A stretch of DNA of 64,000 bases, from contig SMMW01000585.1 of the NCBI GenBank assembly GCA_004794655.1, positions 8,307,501 to 8,371,500 of the forward strand, written 5' to 3'. Under the pieces are notes generated by a model. The model was given only the letters and a program-made list of their open reading frames with translations. It did not search any database and had not been told where the DNA came from. This stretch comes from Marisa cornuarietis (Eukaryota; Mollusca; Gastropoda; Architaenioglossa; Ampullariidae). A program made the position numbers and the translations under genes. This document shows positions 1 through 12,322 of the stretch, in pieces. Every line of letters starts with the position of its first letter. The first letter of the stretch is position 1.

Positions 1-2580
1 TGTCAGCTATAAATTTATGTAAATTATTTTAATGACTTTGACTCTTTTGTTTTTGAAATTTTTTTTTTAAGTGGTGAAGCTAAACAACAGCAAAATACAG
101 TATCACATCAGTCACTGTTATCACTTAAAATCCAATAAAATATGGTAGGTAAAGTTGATCAGAACCTGAAAAATTGGAATGGGTGTCAAAATAGTGTTGG
201 TAGGTTAAAATAACCGATAATTACCTTATATCTTCTTAAATTATTTCTTTGTGACTTGTTAGGGTCAAGAGTACTTTTCAGAATGGATTATTCATTATGA
301 TGTAAAATATGTAATGCATGAAGAGAATGAGACAGATGTGTGTGTGGTCCTGTGCATATGGGAATGATAGATACTAATGCAGCTGTAATGAGATTCTTCC
401 AATTGGAGCAAGAAAACAAAATGCTTGTTAGTGACGATGATGAAGCAACAGTGGTCAGAAACTTCGAGGATATCTTTCTTGAATGTATGGATCTGTGTGG
501 GGCAGTTTTGTGCCAATAAATGTTCTTACCTTTCAGACATTGTGGCGTTTACTTTTTAAAACGTGCTGAAGCCTGATTTTGGTCCTTTTTTTTTTTTTTT
601 GCAGGGCAAAGTATGAGAACGTGAGATCCTCTTCACTGGTCATCTTTTTCTTTTCGTTCCCCTGCTCTAATCTGGTTCTTCTCGGTTCCCTTTGGCAGGG
701 GGGCTTTCTAGTCTATGATGCATATGTTAATTACTGCATCTTTCATGATCTGTCCACATTTGGAATGCTCTCCGCTTTATTGTTCACTCTAATGAGTCAC
801 CAAGACAATGTCATCATTTTTTCATGATTGGTTGGCACATTCATAACTATCTCGGTTTCATTACTTTGACTGTACATGATGACCAAAATGCTTTATAATA
901 TACAGTATATGTGAAATACCATGCACATCAGTTTTGGCAACATAGCTTTGAAATAGTTCTTTGGATCATACAAATTAATGGTGTTTTAAAACTAAGAGGA
1001 TAAGAAAGCGAGCATATGAGCTATATAAGCAGACTTACTACATGTTGGAGGGATGTTTGTTTTTATTTGGTAGCATTCTAAAATCTACATGAAAAATTGT
1101 GTTTGCAAACGTTGTAGGAAATTTAAACAAAGTCCTTTCACTATCAAAGCAAATATATGGGATCAATGTCTGCATTGCCTATGATTAGAAAAAAGGGGGC
1201 TATTGGTGTAATAAGTCTTGCAGCTCTCATTCTCTGCTGTGCACTTTAAATATTCCCATATCTCTGGCTTTTTGCTTTCATTTTCTTCATTGCTATTTAC
1301 CTATAACCAACAGTCAGTCTAAAGTGTGCACTTGTCACCAAGCCATTGAAGGTTGTGGGTTCAGATCTCACCTCCAGCAAATTTAATTTTTGTCTGGATG
1401 TGCCATTTGTTTACAAGACTTTAGTTACTTGCCATGACACAACTCAGTTGCTGACTTTTAAAACACCAACAAAAAAAAAAATAAAATACAGCCTATCAAA
1501 TCATTTACTAGTTTTTCTTCTGGCATCAGAAAAGACCACAACAAAGTGGCTGAAAATTTTAACTGGTCGTAAGAAAGAAGTATGAATTGCAAAAATATAT
1601 AGGTTTTACACATTAGAGATGTTTTCACATTTATGAACGTTGCTTTTTAAAAATTGATCATTAATAGGAAGCATTTGTTGGGAAGATAAATTAGGTATAG
1701 CTTTACATTTTTAAAAATTGTGAAATGGTAGTTTTCACTATCAACAACATCCAATAATAACTGAAGTCAATCTTGATGTCTGATATTGTTAAATGGATCA
1801 TTAAATATGTACAGTGTAAAAAAAATATCGCCTGAGGCGTTGGAATTATTGTTGTGTGAATACTGCATGTATAACAGACACGTTACCAATAAGCTGAAGA
1901 TGAATAAGTTTCTAATAAGCTGATTCAATTGTATGTATGGTTCATATTTTTAATATCGGTTGGTCGACAACCATTTTACAGTAAGTTCAATCTCAGTAGA
2001 GAAAAACTTGAGTCTTCTTGACCATCAGAAATCAGCCAAAAAATATTAGGATCATTATTCCTGCATTTTTTTAAATCATGACAAACACGTAAAGAGTTTG
2101 TGTTGTGTAGGGATGTGTGCTACTGTAGTCAAGGTAATCTTAAAGGAGAAAAAAGAAAATAGGTGAGGGATAACTGATCTTGGATTTCCTTTCTGTACTC
2201 TTCTATCCCCACTCACATCAGACAAGAAGTGGCTAATGTGAGGTGGGAAGATATACTTTTTGTTTTAAGAACACTTTTTTATCCTGCTCATTTAGCACAT
2301 TATCTTGTAATAGTCAAAAAGCAAAATTAGGGTCCACTGAGAAAAAACAATTTGAATAATTTATGTGAACAATTTTTTTCAGGCACCCACTGACTATCCT
2401 TTACTTGTAAGGCTCATAACATTTTGAAATACACATGCATTGAGCAGTGGGTAATCGTAACAGTAATAATAAAAAAGGAGGGAAGAAATATAGCAAGCAT
2501 ATCATGTCTGTATGAGTAGGTGTGTCTGGTGTATGCGAATATCGGTGCATGGAAGGTGGTTTTTCTAATTAGTATATCAT
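1..2580. other. Left-edge intergenic DNA upstream of ITFG2
   Basis: AT-rich DNA with a T-run at about 587-600 and one degenerate SINE (1320-1440). Short open stretches near 244-522 do not form a recognisable gene. I see nothing else that can be supported. Confidence 0.6.
1320..1440 (+). repeat. Degenerate SINE fragment
   Basis: GGTTGTGGGTTCAGATCTCA (B box) then CTGGATGTGCCATTTGTTTA match the order seen in the SINE copies at 18.1 and 30.5 kb. The A-box half is decayed. Confidence 0.5.
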
Positions 2581-2584
2581 TTCT

Positions 2585-2661
2585 GTAAAGCGCTCTGAGG
2601 ATATTATTGGAAAAGCGCCTACTCGACGTTTTAAGATTTCAGTTGCACTTTTTAATCTGAT

Positions 2662-2702
<41 letters not shown>
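2585..2702 (+). repeat. LINE-like 3' end plus (CA)n microsatellite upstream of ITFG2
   Basis: TGTAAAGCGCTCTGAGGATA and GGAAAAGCGCCTACTCGACG form an L2-like 3' end. About 17 CA units follow at 2669-2702, some 195 bp before the ITFG2 ATG. Confidence 0.5.
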
Positions 2703-2704
<2 letters not shown>

Positions 2705-2895
2705 TTTTTCAAGGTACACCTGCGCAAACTTTTCTTTCGCATCTAAATCTGGTCGTCACTACAAACAGGGGACGCTAATCTTTCGTATCACTTGCATTTA
2801 GTCTAGAGTTAGTTCCCTTGCAAAAGTGAGCAGAAATCCACGAATGTACAGCGTTAGAGACGGTGATGCTGGTCAAGTGAAACTGTAATTTCACA

Positions 2896-3643
2896 ATGTG
2901 GCGAACTGTTTCGTTTGTTGACAACATTGAGCTGGACTTTGCCGGTAATGTTATGACAAAGGCTTTGGACTTGGGGGACGTCGACAATGATAAGGTAAAG
3001 CTAATGTTTGGTCGATCATTTGTTGAAATTCAGATAAATTTAAGCAGAAATATAACAATAATAATAAATAATAAATGAAGATTTTTTTTATAGTGCATAT
3101 TCACACTCATAGAGAGCATGAGAGACATGGACTAAATGGATAGAACGTGTGTGTGTGTGTGTGAGAAAGAGACTCATTTTGCATGTTGTGTTGATCGAAC
3201 ATATTGTCTTCATAAAGAAGCAAACATGCAGATCCACGATTGCGTAAAACCAGGTTTTGCTGTTGTATCCTGCTATGCTTAAAATAAGAAAGAAATAATA
3301 AATTTTTTTGTTCGTTAGGAGAACGAGCTCGTGGTTGGAAACATTGAAGGAGATCTTGCAGTTTTTAAGGGAGACCATTCACAGCCTTGGAAGAAGGCAA
3401 GCAAACTTGGGATGGTATGTGTATTCATTATTTACTGTTTGCAATGTTTTGCAATGGCTGACATAATAGGAGCAGAGAAAATTAAACTGCCTTAAGCAAA
3501 AGTTTGAACAAATTTGTTACTTGAGGGCACGTACACTATGCCATAAGACTATTCTTGTTATTTGCAAAAATTACAGTTGGAATTGGAGATTATGGCCATT
3601 TAGGCATATAAGTATAGTATGGGGTAGGACACACATACACAGG

Positions 3644-3692
<49 letters not shown>

Positions 3693-6600
3693 GGATAAAG
3701 AGGTAGATGACATACACTGGGCCGGTTATGTAAGGAAGACCTCTGAGTGTTGCCTAGGGGGTAGACCATTAATTGGAAGACTGGTACACTTAGCCCGGAC
3801 AATGGCATTTGTTTTCATTGCTACAGACTGGTCATCGGAGCTGAGCGATGAAGCCAGACGAGCATCGCGACAGGGTGGCGCTGGGGGTGGTCAGTTTAGT
3901 CTGGATTGATATGCATAGGCCAGTGAGTGTGTAGCGACACCACATGGATCGCCTGTAAACCGATGCAAGATTGGCTAGGTGAAGAAATAGAAGTATTGTG
4001 AGAAAATGCGAGAGCGAAAGAACCAATGGGAAGACGCACACCTGACCATGTGCCCGAAGAAAGGAGACAAGGAAAGAGGCTTTTCACTCCCAACCCTTGA
4101 ACGAAGGGGTTGGAAGGAGAGCGCAGAGGTGGGAGCATCACCCCACCAAGCAGTTGGGAGAAGGTGTATCTGATATACATGCTTTCGCTTTAGTCAGACC
4201 TATCCTCTGGTGTACAAGTAAAGCCTTAACCCACAACAGTGTTACGTTGATTATTGTGGTGAGACTGGGCAAGCTACCCTCGTCTTATCCTGTTACATGA
4301 GCACAACTCCTCTTTGCACACATACACACACCCACACCAGCACAAACATAAACAAACATACATGCACAATGACTGCAAGAAGTTACATCTGCAAGCTTAC
4401 TGTTCACTTTGATACAAATCAAATTACAGTAGTCACTATAATAATCACTGTCATTGCAAATAAAACTGCCGACTAACAAAGGATTTCGTGAATAAAACTT
4501 TCACCAGAAGCAGGAAAACTTTCATGGCACCCAGAACATCTGGAATTAGCATTAGAATATCTACAGTCACCATCAGAAGCGACAGACTTGTGCAACAAAA
4601 ACTATAATGATGAATACCACAGCAAGTAGTGGCCACAATTAAAAAAATAAATTGTCACAGTCCAAAGATGCAAACAGAGATCATCCAGTATTTGAAAATA
4701 TAGATTGAAGCAAATCAAGATTCAGAACACAGGGAAAGTCAGCTGATAAACAAGAAAGCATATCTGGGAACAGATCTGCAGCCAGTTTAGTTAGCCTGTC
4801 CAGAGATCTCACTTGCAAAAATAAAAGGCAAGCATAGCCATACAGTTGGCTTCTCAAGCAGTCAGCACCATCTTACATTCTTTGTTGTTGAAGCTGGGAG
4901 TAAGCAAAAAAAAAAGAAAAAAGGATGGCTTCGATATTATCCCAACTTTAGACCCACTTTACAGGCTAGAGAGAGAACATGTGACTACCCTAAGACTAAG
5001 AAGGCACTCCAGACTCAGACATGTTTACCAAGTTCCACATTGGAGAGTCCCCAAGTGCCCCTGTGGCATGGCCTCAGTGACAGTGGCCCATTTCCTGCAG
5101 GACTGTCCAGCCCACAAGAAACTAAGAGCGGAAATGTGGCCTGCCGATATACCAATGAAAGAAAAGATCTTTGTATCTTTGTCTGGGCCTCTGGAGTTAT
5201 TTAAAGAAGTAAACAAAGTTGGCAGTCATCTGCAGAGTATCCACATGCCCCACAGCTTGATGTAAAGAGGCACCAGAACTATGGTTCCAATGGGGCTTTT
5301 TATCATGTGGTGGACTTTCTGGTAGAAATGAGCCAGTTGGTTCACAACTTATTCATCCAAGGAAGTGGGTAGGGGTAAATTGGTGTTTTACATCAAGCCA
5401 GCAACTAATGCTATATCACGGCAAGGCAGCCAGCCCTATAAATAGATGCCACATGCAGAGAAAAAGAACAGCGTGCCCGAGACGAGCTGAACCCAGGAGA
5501 GCCAACCTTTACTGTAGTGGTGACAGGCACTAACCGTTGTGCCACTCGGCCGCCCATCCAAGGAAGCCAGGGTTATTTTGCAGCTAACCTTCATATTTGG
5601 AGGCCATTATCCTACCTCCCACTAGGAGACATGCTGAGTTGGAGGTGGTCATTCTTTTATCGAATGAGGAATAGCCTAGTCACCATGCCATTAGGCTTAC
5701 ATGCAAAAAGCCTGATATTGTCTCCTACATTGATTGGAAAGAGGCACAACATAATGTAGGTCACATACAATTTAATAATAATAATAGTGAAGATTTTTAT
5801 AGCGCATATTCACACTCATAGAGAGCATGCTCTTAGCGCTTAAAACGAGGAAGAGACGTGGACAAAGTAGACACAGAACAAAGGGACGAAAGAAAACGAC
5901 AGTACTGACGAAACAGAAAATAAAAGGCATCAAGTAACAGGAACAGAAAAATATAGTGATTCTGTGAGAAAGATGGGTAAAGTAGCAAGAGGGAAGGGGG
6001 CGGGGTTAAGAAGGACGAGCATTGTGTGGACTGTGTTAGGAGAAATGCTCAAGGAAGAGGTGCGTTTTCAGTGCACATTTGAAAGATTCAGTTGTAGGAA
6101 GGTGGCGGATATGGAAAGGAAGAGAGTTCAACTGTTTTGCAGCACAGTAGCCAAAAGTCCTGTGACCATATGTTGTTGTTCTGGTGACAGGAACAGTTAG
6201 AATACGGTCGTCAGACGCAGAGCGTAGTTGTCTGGACGGAAAGTAAGGGATGAGAAGTTCAGAGAAATAGTCAGGACAGGAGCCAGCAAAGAAATTAAAA
6301 CACAGCACAGACAGTTTGTACTGAATGCGAGAACGGATGGGTAGCCAGTGTAGAAAACGAAGGAGAGGAGTGACATGGTCCCGTTTCCTTGCTCTAAGCA
6401 CCAGACACGCAGCAGAGTTCTGTACTCTCTGGAGTCTCTGAATGAGGTATTCAGGGCAGCCAGCCAGCAAGGAGTTGCAGTAGTCAAGTCGAGAAAGAAC
6501 AAACGCACAGACAAGAGTGTTGGTAGCGCGTGTAGAGAGAAAGTGACGGATAGCACTGATCTTACGGAGCTCATAATAGGCAGACCGACAGACAGCTGCT

Positions 6601-9600
6601 ACATGTCACATGTATACTTTCACTTGAGAAAGGACCAGATCTAGGTTTAAATGATACAAAAGACTACATAAATATTGCCATCACCCAGTTAATTAAAGGT
6701 TGCACATTAATCCCACATAACTCCACACCCATCTTCCCTATGTTTAATTGGTTGAACTTAGCTCCACTCAGTTCAGTGGCATTGAACCTGACAACTTTGT
6801 TCATGCATCTAATGTCCATCACTTCCTCCCCCACTGCTTCTGGTGTCAGCGTGGTGTCGTATGCCTTCAAGTAATGCATTTGTATCCAAAATCACAGAAA
6901 GCAAAGTCTTTATTGTTGATAAGTTATAAACTATTGAAGAATGGTCCTTCAGTACGAAGTGTTTAGTTCTGCATTGTGCTATAAATTATCAACTTTAGAA
7001 TACATCTATATTTATTTTTTAAATTTCAGATTACTTGTGTCCAGATAGGTGACATTTTCAACATTTGCAAGGTAAGCATTTTCCAATGGTTGTAGGTTTT
7101 CATTTAAATTTAGTGGGATGCCTCATTCGCCAGTGTGCCAACAGCAACAACATTGGTAGAGTTGACACTAATGATCAAATGTATGCTTACATGTATATGT
7201 GGGAAGGGGGGGGGGGCTGTTGTCTTATATTTCCTTTTGCAAAACCATAGTGCTTCAAAATCAGTTTATTTTATGACACATAAAGTTGTCTCTTAATTTT
7301 CTGTAGAACTTGTTGGTGTGTCTAAATGCTGAAGGGTGCTGCTACATTTTTGCTGTAAAAGGAACAGAAATTCCACATTTGGAGGTGAGGAAATATATAT
7401 ATAAATATTTTTTTGCTATTTACATGTCATGCATTGTGCATCTGTATATGTATGGGTAACATGCATGTGTGTATATGTGTCTTTTTTTACATGCCTTTAT
7501 ATGTAGTATATAATATGAAGAGATATTCTGGAAATGTTTCATGCACACTTATGAGGTAATATGCTGGCAGACTTAGTTTGGTAGCAGCAGTGTTTTACTT
7601 TTTAATGAAACACATTTAACATCGATCTTGTTCTTATCCTTAAATACTGGCTTAATATTGCCTTGCTATTGACTTGCAGGACTGGAGGATTGGTGAAGAA
7701 AATGATGTCGCAGCAGAATGCAAAATTTTGTCACCTGTCTATACACAAAATCTTCCAGCAAACTCCAGAGCTATGTTAATAAGAGATACAGGTGACTTCT
7801 TAAGGCTTTAAAGGAAAACTATTAGCACTTTAAAAGAACGTGTGGTAGCAGGGCCTTGTGGTTAAAGAGTGACTGTGAAACAGGTCTCTGGTTTGAGATC
7901 AGCTTGGGCTGGTTTGGGTTCTGCCTTTCAAATGCCATAGCTTAGGCTGGGCACGGGGGAAATCCTTTGGGTCTTACACCCTCTGTCTTTTACTTTACAG
8001 CAGGGTGTGGAATGTCTGGCCTGCAGGTCTTATAAGGCCAGTGAAATCATTTCATCTGGCCTTGTGAACACAACTGCGGATGGGACTTGAAATTCAATAA
8101 ATCTAGGAGATTTTCATGGAACCATAAATTTATAATAATTGAATCATAATAATAACATATATTTTGAAATAAATCAGTCAACGTGGTGCTGGAGAAACAG
8201 TTCCAACCGTCTCTTTAGAGGTGAGTTATTTAAGTGTTCTGCCAAATATGTTAGGCTTATTTTAAGTTGATAATTTTGTATGGCCCGCTAAGGTTGTTAC
8301 AAATATCCAAATGGCCCTTGGCAGGAAAGAAAGTTCCCCACCCCTGCTTTACAAGGGTTGAAATATTTGCATTCTGTTCTTGTTTTAAATAGCCCATTTA
8401 ACTGGTTTTTCCCAGATGGCGATGGACTGCAGGAAATGGCAGTTATCTACTCTGATAGAGTTGTACGCAGTTTCCGATGGGTACCCAATGGTGAAGGTGA
8501 TTCCCCCTTTTCTGGACGTCTTCATCAAGTGGACAAATGGCAGCTTGCTGGCCAGGTCAGGAGGTCATGCAGCTTTTGTGCCTTTGTCTGTAACAAAACA
8601 TGGTGTACGTAGCAAGTATTTATTTCAAGCCCTTTGTGAAGTGATGCATGTGGCAAGTATTTATTTCAGGCCATTTTGATGTAATAAAATGTGATAAGTC
8701 TGTCAAGTATTTATTTTTAGCATCTCCTTTTTCCTTGCATGTATCTTTGGTCGCTTGATTGTACTGCATTTTTTTTTTTTTGGTGCTGTCCTCTTTGTGT
8801 CATCCTTATGTTCACAGGCTTTGTACATTTGTGTGGAATCAAAAGTAGAAGGGAAACATCAGTAAATCAGTATAGATAAAGCATCAGTGAAGTTTTGGAA
8901 ACATTGAACTAGATTTGCAAAATTGTGGCTTTTATATGTGAGGGAAGATTTTGAAGAGGTTTAGATAAATAAAGATGGCACACAAGAAAAATATTAAAAG
9001 ACTATATTTTTAAATGCCTCTGATCACATGCACTATAAATGGTCTGGTGGTTATGTGGAACTGCTATTAAGTATATCTGAGGTAGACTACCTTTTCCATG
9101 CCTTGTCTAGGCAGTAGTGGTTCTTGCCATTGAGAGGATTGCCACAAATAAGTTTAATTCTTAACAGATAGGAGCAGTGACTGTGAACCAAAGACCAGAT
9201 GGGAGCTCAGAACTGATGGTGTCACAACCAGGTCGGACCTATGTCACCCTCCTGCCCCATAGAGCTTGTTCCACCGAAAGGTAGTTGCGACACAAGGTCC
9301 TTATATAAAATGCCGAATCTCTGCATAGAAACAAATGTATTACTGCAGATCAAATGCTTTGAGATATGCACTCTTGGGGTGTTTTATAGCAAATCGTTTG
9401 TTTGCAGTGATGAGTCCAAGTCGCCATCATTTGTTTTTCATCCACTTGGCCACAGCCGTGCACGAAACAAAGACGTTTCCACAGTTATTGTAGGTGGCAT
9501 TCAAAGGGGAGAAGAAGGGGCAGCAACCTACCATGCACTTGCTTCCCTTGATGGTATGCTAACAAATCTATTTGCCAGGAATCTTCGCTCATGGTGGTAA

Positions 9601-12139
9601 TTTCTCACACTTTGCTACATTATGGTTGAATTTTCTGCAGATATCAATGTAATCAATCTTCAGCATTAACATTTTGTGCCATATTTCCCACCCACCCCCC
9701 TTCCAAAGACATTGTCAGCATGTAAGATTGTGGTGCCATAGTTCATTTCCTTGGGGTATTCTGCCCACTTTCTCCATAGCACTTCATAGTGCAGCATCAC
9801 CTCTAGGTTAAAGCATGTCATCTCTGAAATCAGCCTAACATTTATATGCTGATAGGTACACTGGTTCTGGTTGAAAATGACAGGATCTTATGGTCACTTC
9901 AAGTTGACCACCAGCTGTTTGTCTTGGACAAGCTAGATGTTACAGTAAGTAGTGGATTTTTCTCGCATACTCTTTATGGGTCGCCCTACACACATTTTCA
10001 TTGTCACTTTATTGTACAATGTAGTCCAGCTGTCATGTTCGTCTCATATTTATATAAGACTATTAAACATTTCTTTTTTGCTTGTAATGGATTATCAAAA
10101 GCCAGGAACTTTGCAAACTGCATGAAATAGCACAAAATGTTGCTTTCTGCTTGCTAACTGTTCTATGGTTTCTAGGGCAATGGAAAGGAAGAGGTGGTGT
10201 GTTGCTCCTGGGATGGCCAGACATACATTGTAAACCATAGCCGAGATGTAGTGCGTTACCACTTTAAAGAAAATGTTGCTGCTTTTGCTGCAGGTATGCA
10301 TTTTTTCCTTAGGTGCCAAATGAATGAATTTTTGCCCATCTAGGTCATAAAGTTATGTTATTTTAATGCCAGATCAATAAAAGGGGCAGATTTATTTTAG
10401 GCAGACATCTTGCGTACAAAAGCATTTCTCTCGATTAAATGTCCAAGCATCCTTGTGGAATGTTTATTTTCAACACTAAAAGTGTGAAAGCAGACATTGG
10501 ATTCCCTTCCCCAGTATTTCAGTTCCCACCTGTTCTGACACCTCCAGAATTAGTTAAAATATGAGAGTTCTGTCCCCTTGCCTATGGCTGAGGTATTAGC
10601 TCTCCTTTTGTTTTGCGGTCATGCTTCGATTTGGATAAAAGTGTTGGACCATGTTTACATGTGCTTCTGCTGCATTTTCTTCCTCTTCTAGTTTGCAGCT
10701 GGAATATATATAATGTTATTTTGAAGTGCAAATTGTTCAGGTCTATTGGCTGAATTTTACTTACGCTGTGCTTTACACAATTCAGCAGCGACCTTGAGCT
10801 GCAGTGAATAAACTGAAGATCACCTTTTTTGCAGTTTCATATGATAACATTTCTTCTTCTTCTCAAGATTACTCAATATTCTCCTGATGTTACTAACTCT
10901 TATTCTCTGGAGTCGTTACTGTTAAATCTGCAGCAATCGCCTTTTACTGCCGGAATGCGAGTCTTGGCATTATTTGTTCTACATCTTCGTGACTATTTCA
11001 TGACCTTGTTTCAGCACAATGAGTCTGCCTTTGGCTGAAATATTGCACTTTAATAAAGGTCAGTTTGTAGCATAAAGGGGGTCCCATTAAGGTATATGAA
11101 CAGTGTGTGTAAAACATAGCAAGACATTTATAGCATCGGTCTGTAAAATGAATGGTTTTGAAAACTCTGGTGAGTGAAGGATGAAGAATGGGCAGCGTTG
11201 AAATCCCAGCTTGTATATGCTCCGGTGCAGCATGCCATTTTTCATTTTAGGCACAGCTTTTGCTACTTATGTGCTTCTGATTACTTTTTTTTTTACCCAG
11301 CCATCCAGACTTAATCCTGCATAATTAACTTGGCATTTATACCCTCCATATCACTGGCTAAACAGCTTCACCTATGCTGATCTGTATGATTGAAACACTC
11401 CCCTTGGACCTCCACTAGGCTGCCTCTGAACAATTTTAAGCAGCAATGCATCTCTTCAAAAGACTTCAGCATTTGCAGGATCTTCTAGTAGTACTAATAT
11501 ATGCTTTTCTACTTGCCAGCAATGCTTTCATTCATTTCTTAAAATACCACCTATATACTAGCTCTTGTGCTATTGAATGACAAAATAACCTTAGAAATAC
11601 TTTAATGCATGTCAGTTTGTTTCACAACTTTACTATTACACTTTTAACTGTGAGGTTACTTGTTTATAAATCAATCACAAATAATGCAGTGTCTATGCAT
11701 GAGTCTAACAAATATGTCTCAGGTTACTACTCTGTGCCAGGCAAGGGTAATGTTCCATGCTTTGTATATGCAACGTTCAGTGACCATATTTACATCCATC
11801 ATAATATCAGCCTACCATGTGTGGAGTCAGCCAGTCTTCTAGCTGTCATGCAGCGCTACGAGAATACACCATCTCTTTTGAAAAATGTTGGCATTGATTG
11901 TAAGTATGAGAATTTATATTCTGTGGAAAGGTATCATGCTAGGCAGACAACTGTAATATTACTACTAATATATTACAAAGGATTACCATCTCACTATTAC
12001 TTTTTTATTCCAAAACTTGTACTACACAATACAGTTTCTGTTCTGTTTCTTAGCCTCAAAGCAAGATACAGTCTGTGCCCTTTACCACTGGCTGCTGTAT
12101 GGATGGGATCAGAAACTTGAAACTACAAATGTATGCTGA
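2896..12139 (+). CDS. ITFG2: ITFG2, KICSTOR complex subunit (12 coding exons, 431 aa)
   Basis: The product is homologous to integrin-alpha FG-GAP repeat-containing protein 2. In vertebrates this is a beta-propeller subunit of KICSTOR, which holds GATOR1 on lysosomes for amino-acid control of mTORC1. Coding exons: 2896-2994, 3319-3414, 7030-7071, 7307-7384, 7680-7791, 8416-8555, 9168-9280, 9408-9553, 9856-9944, 10176-10293, 11723-11899, 12054-12139. They sum to 1296 nt with GT/AG borders and matching phases. FG-GAP-like acidic loops are visible: LGDVDND near residues 26-32, DTDGDG near 141-146 and DVTGNG near 303-308. Other shared blocks are [36 protein letters not shown] and SWDGQTYI. The length is close to the human protein (about 447 aa). 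The ATG at 2896 opens the conserved N-terminus. The gene is convergent with the kinesin gene downstream. Identification is by recalled family similarity. Confidence 0.93.
3058..3150 (-). mobile_element. CR1/L2-type LINE 3' tail fragment in ITFG2 intron 1
   Basis: The ATAATAAATAATAAATGAAG tail is followed by GTGCATATTCACACTCATAG and GAGAGACATGGAC, matching the other family members. It is under 100 bp and passes into a short GT repeat. Confidence 0.7.
3643..3689 (+). repeat. (CA)n microsatellite
   Basis: A GCGCGC stretch is followed by about 20 uninterrupted CA units in ITFG2 intron 2. Confidence 0.9.
3690..4840. other. Unassigned part of ITFG2 intron 2
   Basis: Slightly GC-richer at 3690-4310, with decayed text suggestive of a repeat. 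No motif is clear enough to name. 4310-4840 shows nothing recognisable. Confidence 0.4.
4846..5265 (+). pseudogene. LINE ORF2 C-terminal fragment
   Basis: A 139-codon open frame shows [16 protein letters not shown], a Cys/His cluster (CPCGM...[14 protein letters not shown]) and [12 protein letters not shown]. This resembles the C-terminal end of jockey/RTE-like LINE polyproteins, after the reverse transcriptase. It sits in ITFG2 intron 2 and has no recognisable exon junctions. It is a transposon remnant, not a host exon. Confidence 0.65.
5300..5560 (-). repeat. tRNA-derived SINE, minus orientation
   Basis: On the minus strand, GGCCGAGTGGCACAACGGTT (A-box region) is followed by GGGTTCAGCTCGTCTCGGGC (B-box region), then GGCATCTATTTATAGGGC and a conserved body. 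Related copies occur near 1.34, 18.1 and 30.5 kb. Confidence 0.7.
5775..6590 (-). mobile_element. CR1/L2-type LINE 3' fragment (same family as 27.3-28.9 kb)
   Basis: The minus strand encodes [49 protein letters not shown] and [15 protein letters not shown], nearly identical to the copy nested in Tigger. The 3' end (plus-strand left end) carries the family tail, ATT repeats then a block with GCGCATATTCACACTC. One frameshift splits the ORF near 6200. It lies in ITFG2 intron 2. Confidence 0.85.
7840..7985 (+). repeat. Probable tRNA-derived SINE fragment
   Basis: The A-box-like GTGGTTAAAGAGTG is followed about 45 bp later by the B-box-like GGTTTGAGATC, the arrangement of a pol III tRNA-type promoter, then a GC-richer body. 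It lies directly left of the hAT MITE. No flanking duplication was identified. Confidence 0.4.
8001..8346. mobile_element. Non-autonomous hAT element (MITE) in ITFG2 intron 5
   Basis: The element is 346 bp, begins CAGGGTGTGGAATGT and ends ACTTTCTTTCCTGCC-type sequence in reverse complement starting CAGGGGTGGGGAAC. These are classic hAT termini. It is flanked by the 8-bp near-identical duplications CTTTACAG (7993-8000) and CTTTACAA (8347-8354). It has no coding capacity. Confidence 0.85.
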
Positions 12140-12169
12140 AGGCATTCTGTCAATGACTAAGAATTTTGC

Positions 12170-12175
12170 ATTAAA
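12170..12175 (+). terminator. ITFG2 proximal poly(A) signal (ATTAAA); distal AATAAA at 12396 and 12406
   Basis: ATTAAA lies 31 bp past the ITFG2 stop codon. Two further + strand AATAAA hexamers occur at 12396-12401 and 12406-12411. Those two are beyond the last coding exon of the convergent kinesin gene (12323-12367). Either choice makes the ITFG2 transcript overlap the kinesin 3' UTR. Confidence 0.5.
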
Positions 12176-12184
12176 TGTAAAACA

Positions 12185-12190
12185 TTTATT
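12185..12190 (-). terminator. KIFC1 poly(A) signal (AATAAA on the minus strand)
   Basis: TTTATT on the plus strand reads AATAAA for the kinesin transcript, about 135 nt after its stop codon (12323-12325). Cleavage 10-30 nt later would end the kinesin mRNA only about 20-40 bp from the ITFG2 stop codon. Confidence 0.55.
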
Positions 12191-12322
12191 TTAAAATATA
12201 CACATTTCTATTCTTTTGTGTCATGTTTTTTTTTCTTTTTACATGCTTGTCTGAAATCATTATGAACAGTAGTCTCCATTTTGTTGGCTTGCGATGGTTG
12301 TGATTGGCAGGAAATGCAGTCA

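Noticed and set aside
295..522. Short open frames at the left edge on both strands, including a + strand frame with an acidic stretch (SDDDEATVVRNFEDIF)
   Set aside because: No recognised family, no good splice junctions and stops close upstream. It could be the last exon of a gene outside the window, but support is too thin.
4846..5265. 139-codon open frame, the longest uninterrupted frame on the + strand of the first 10 kb, as a possible host gene
   Set aside because: Its Cys/His block and basic segments match LINE C-termini and it lies among other transposon fragments.
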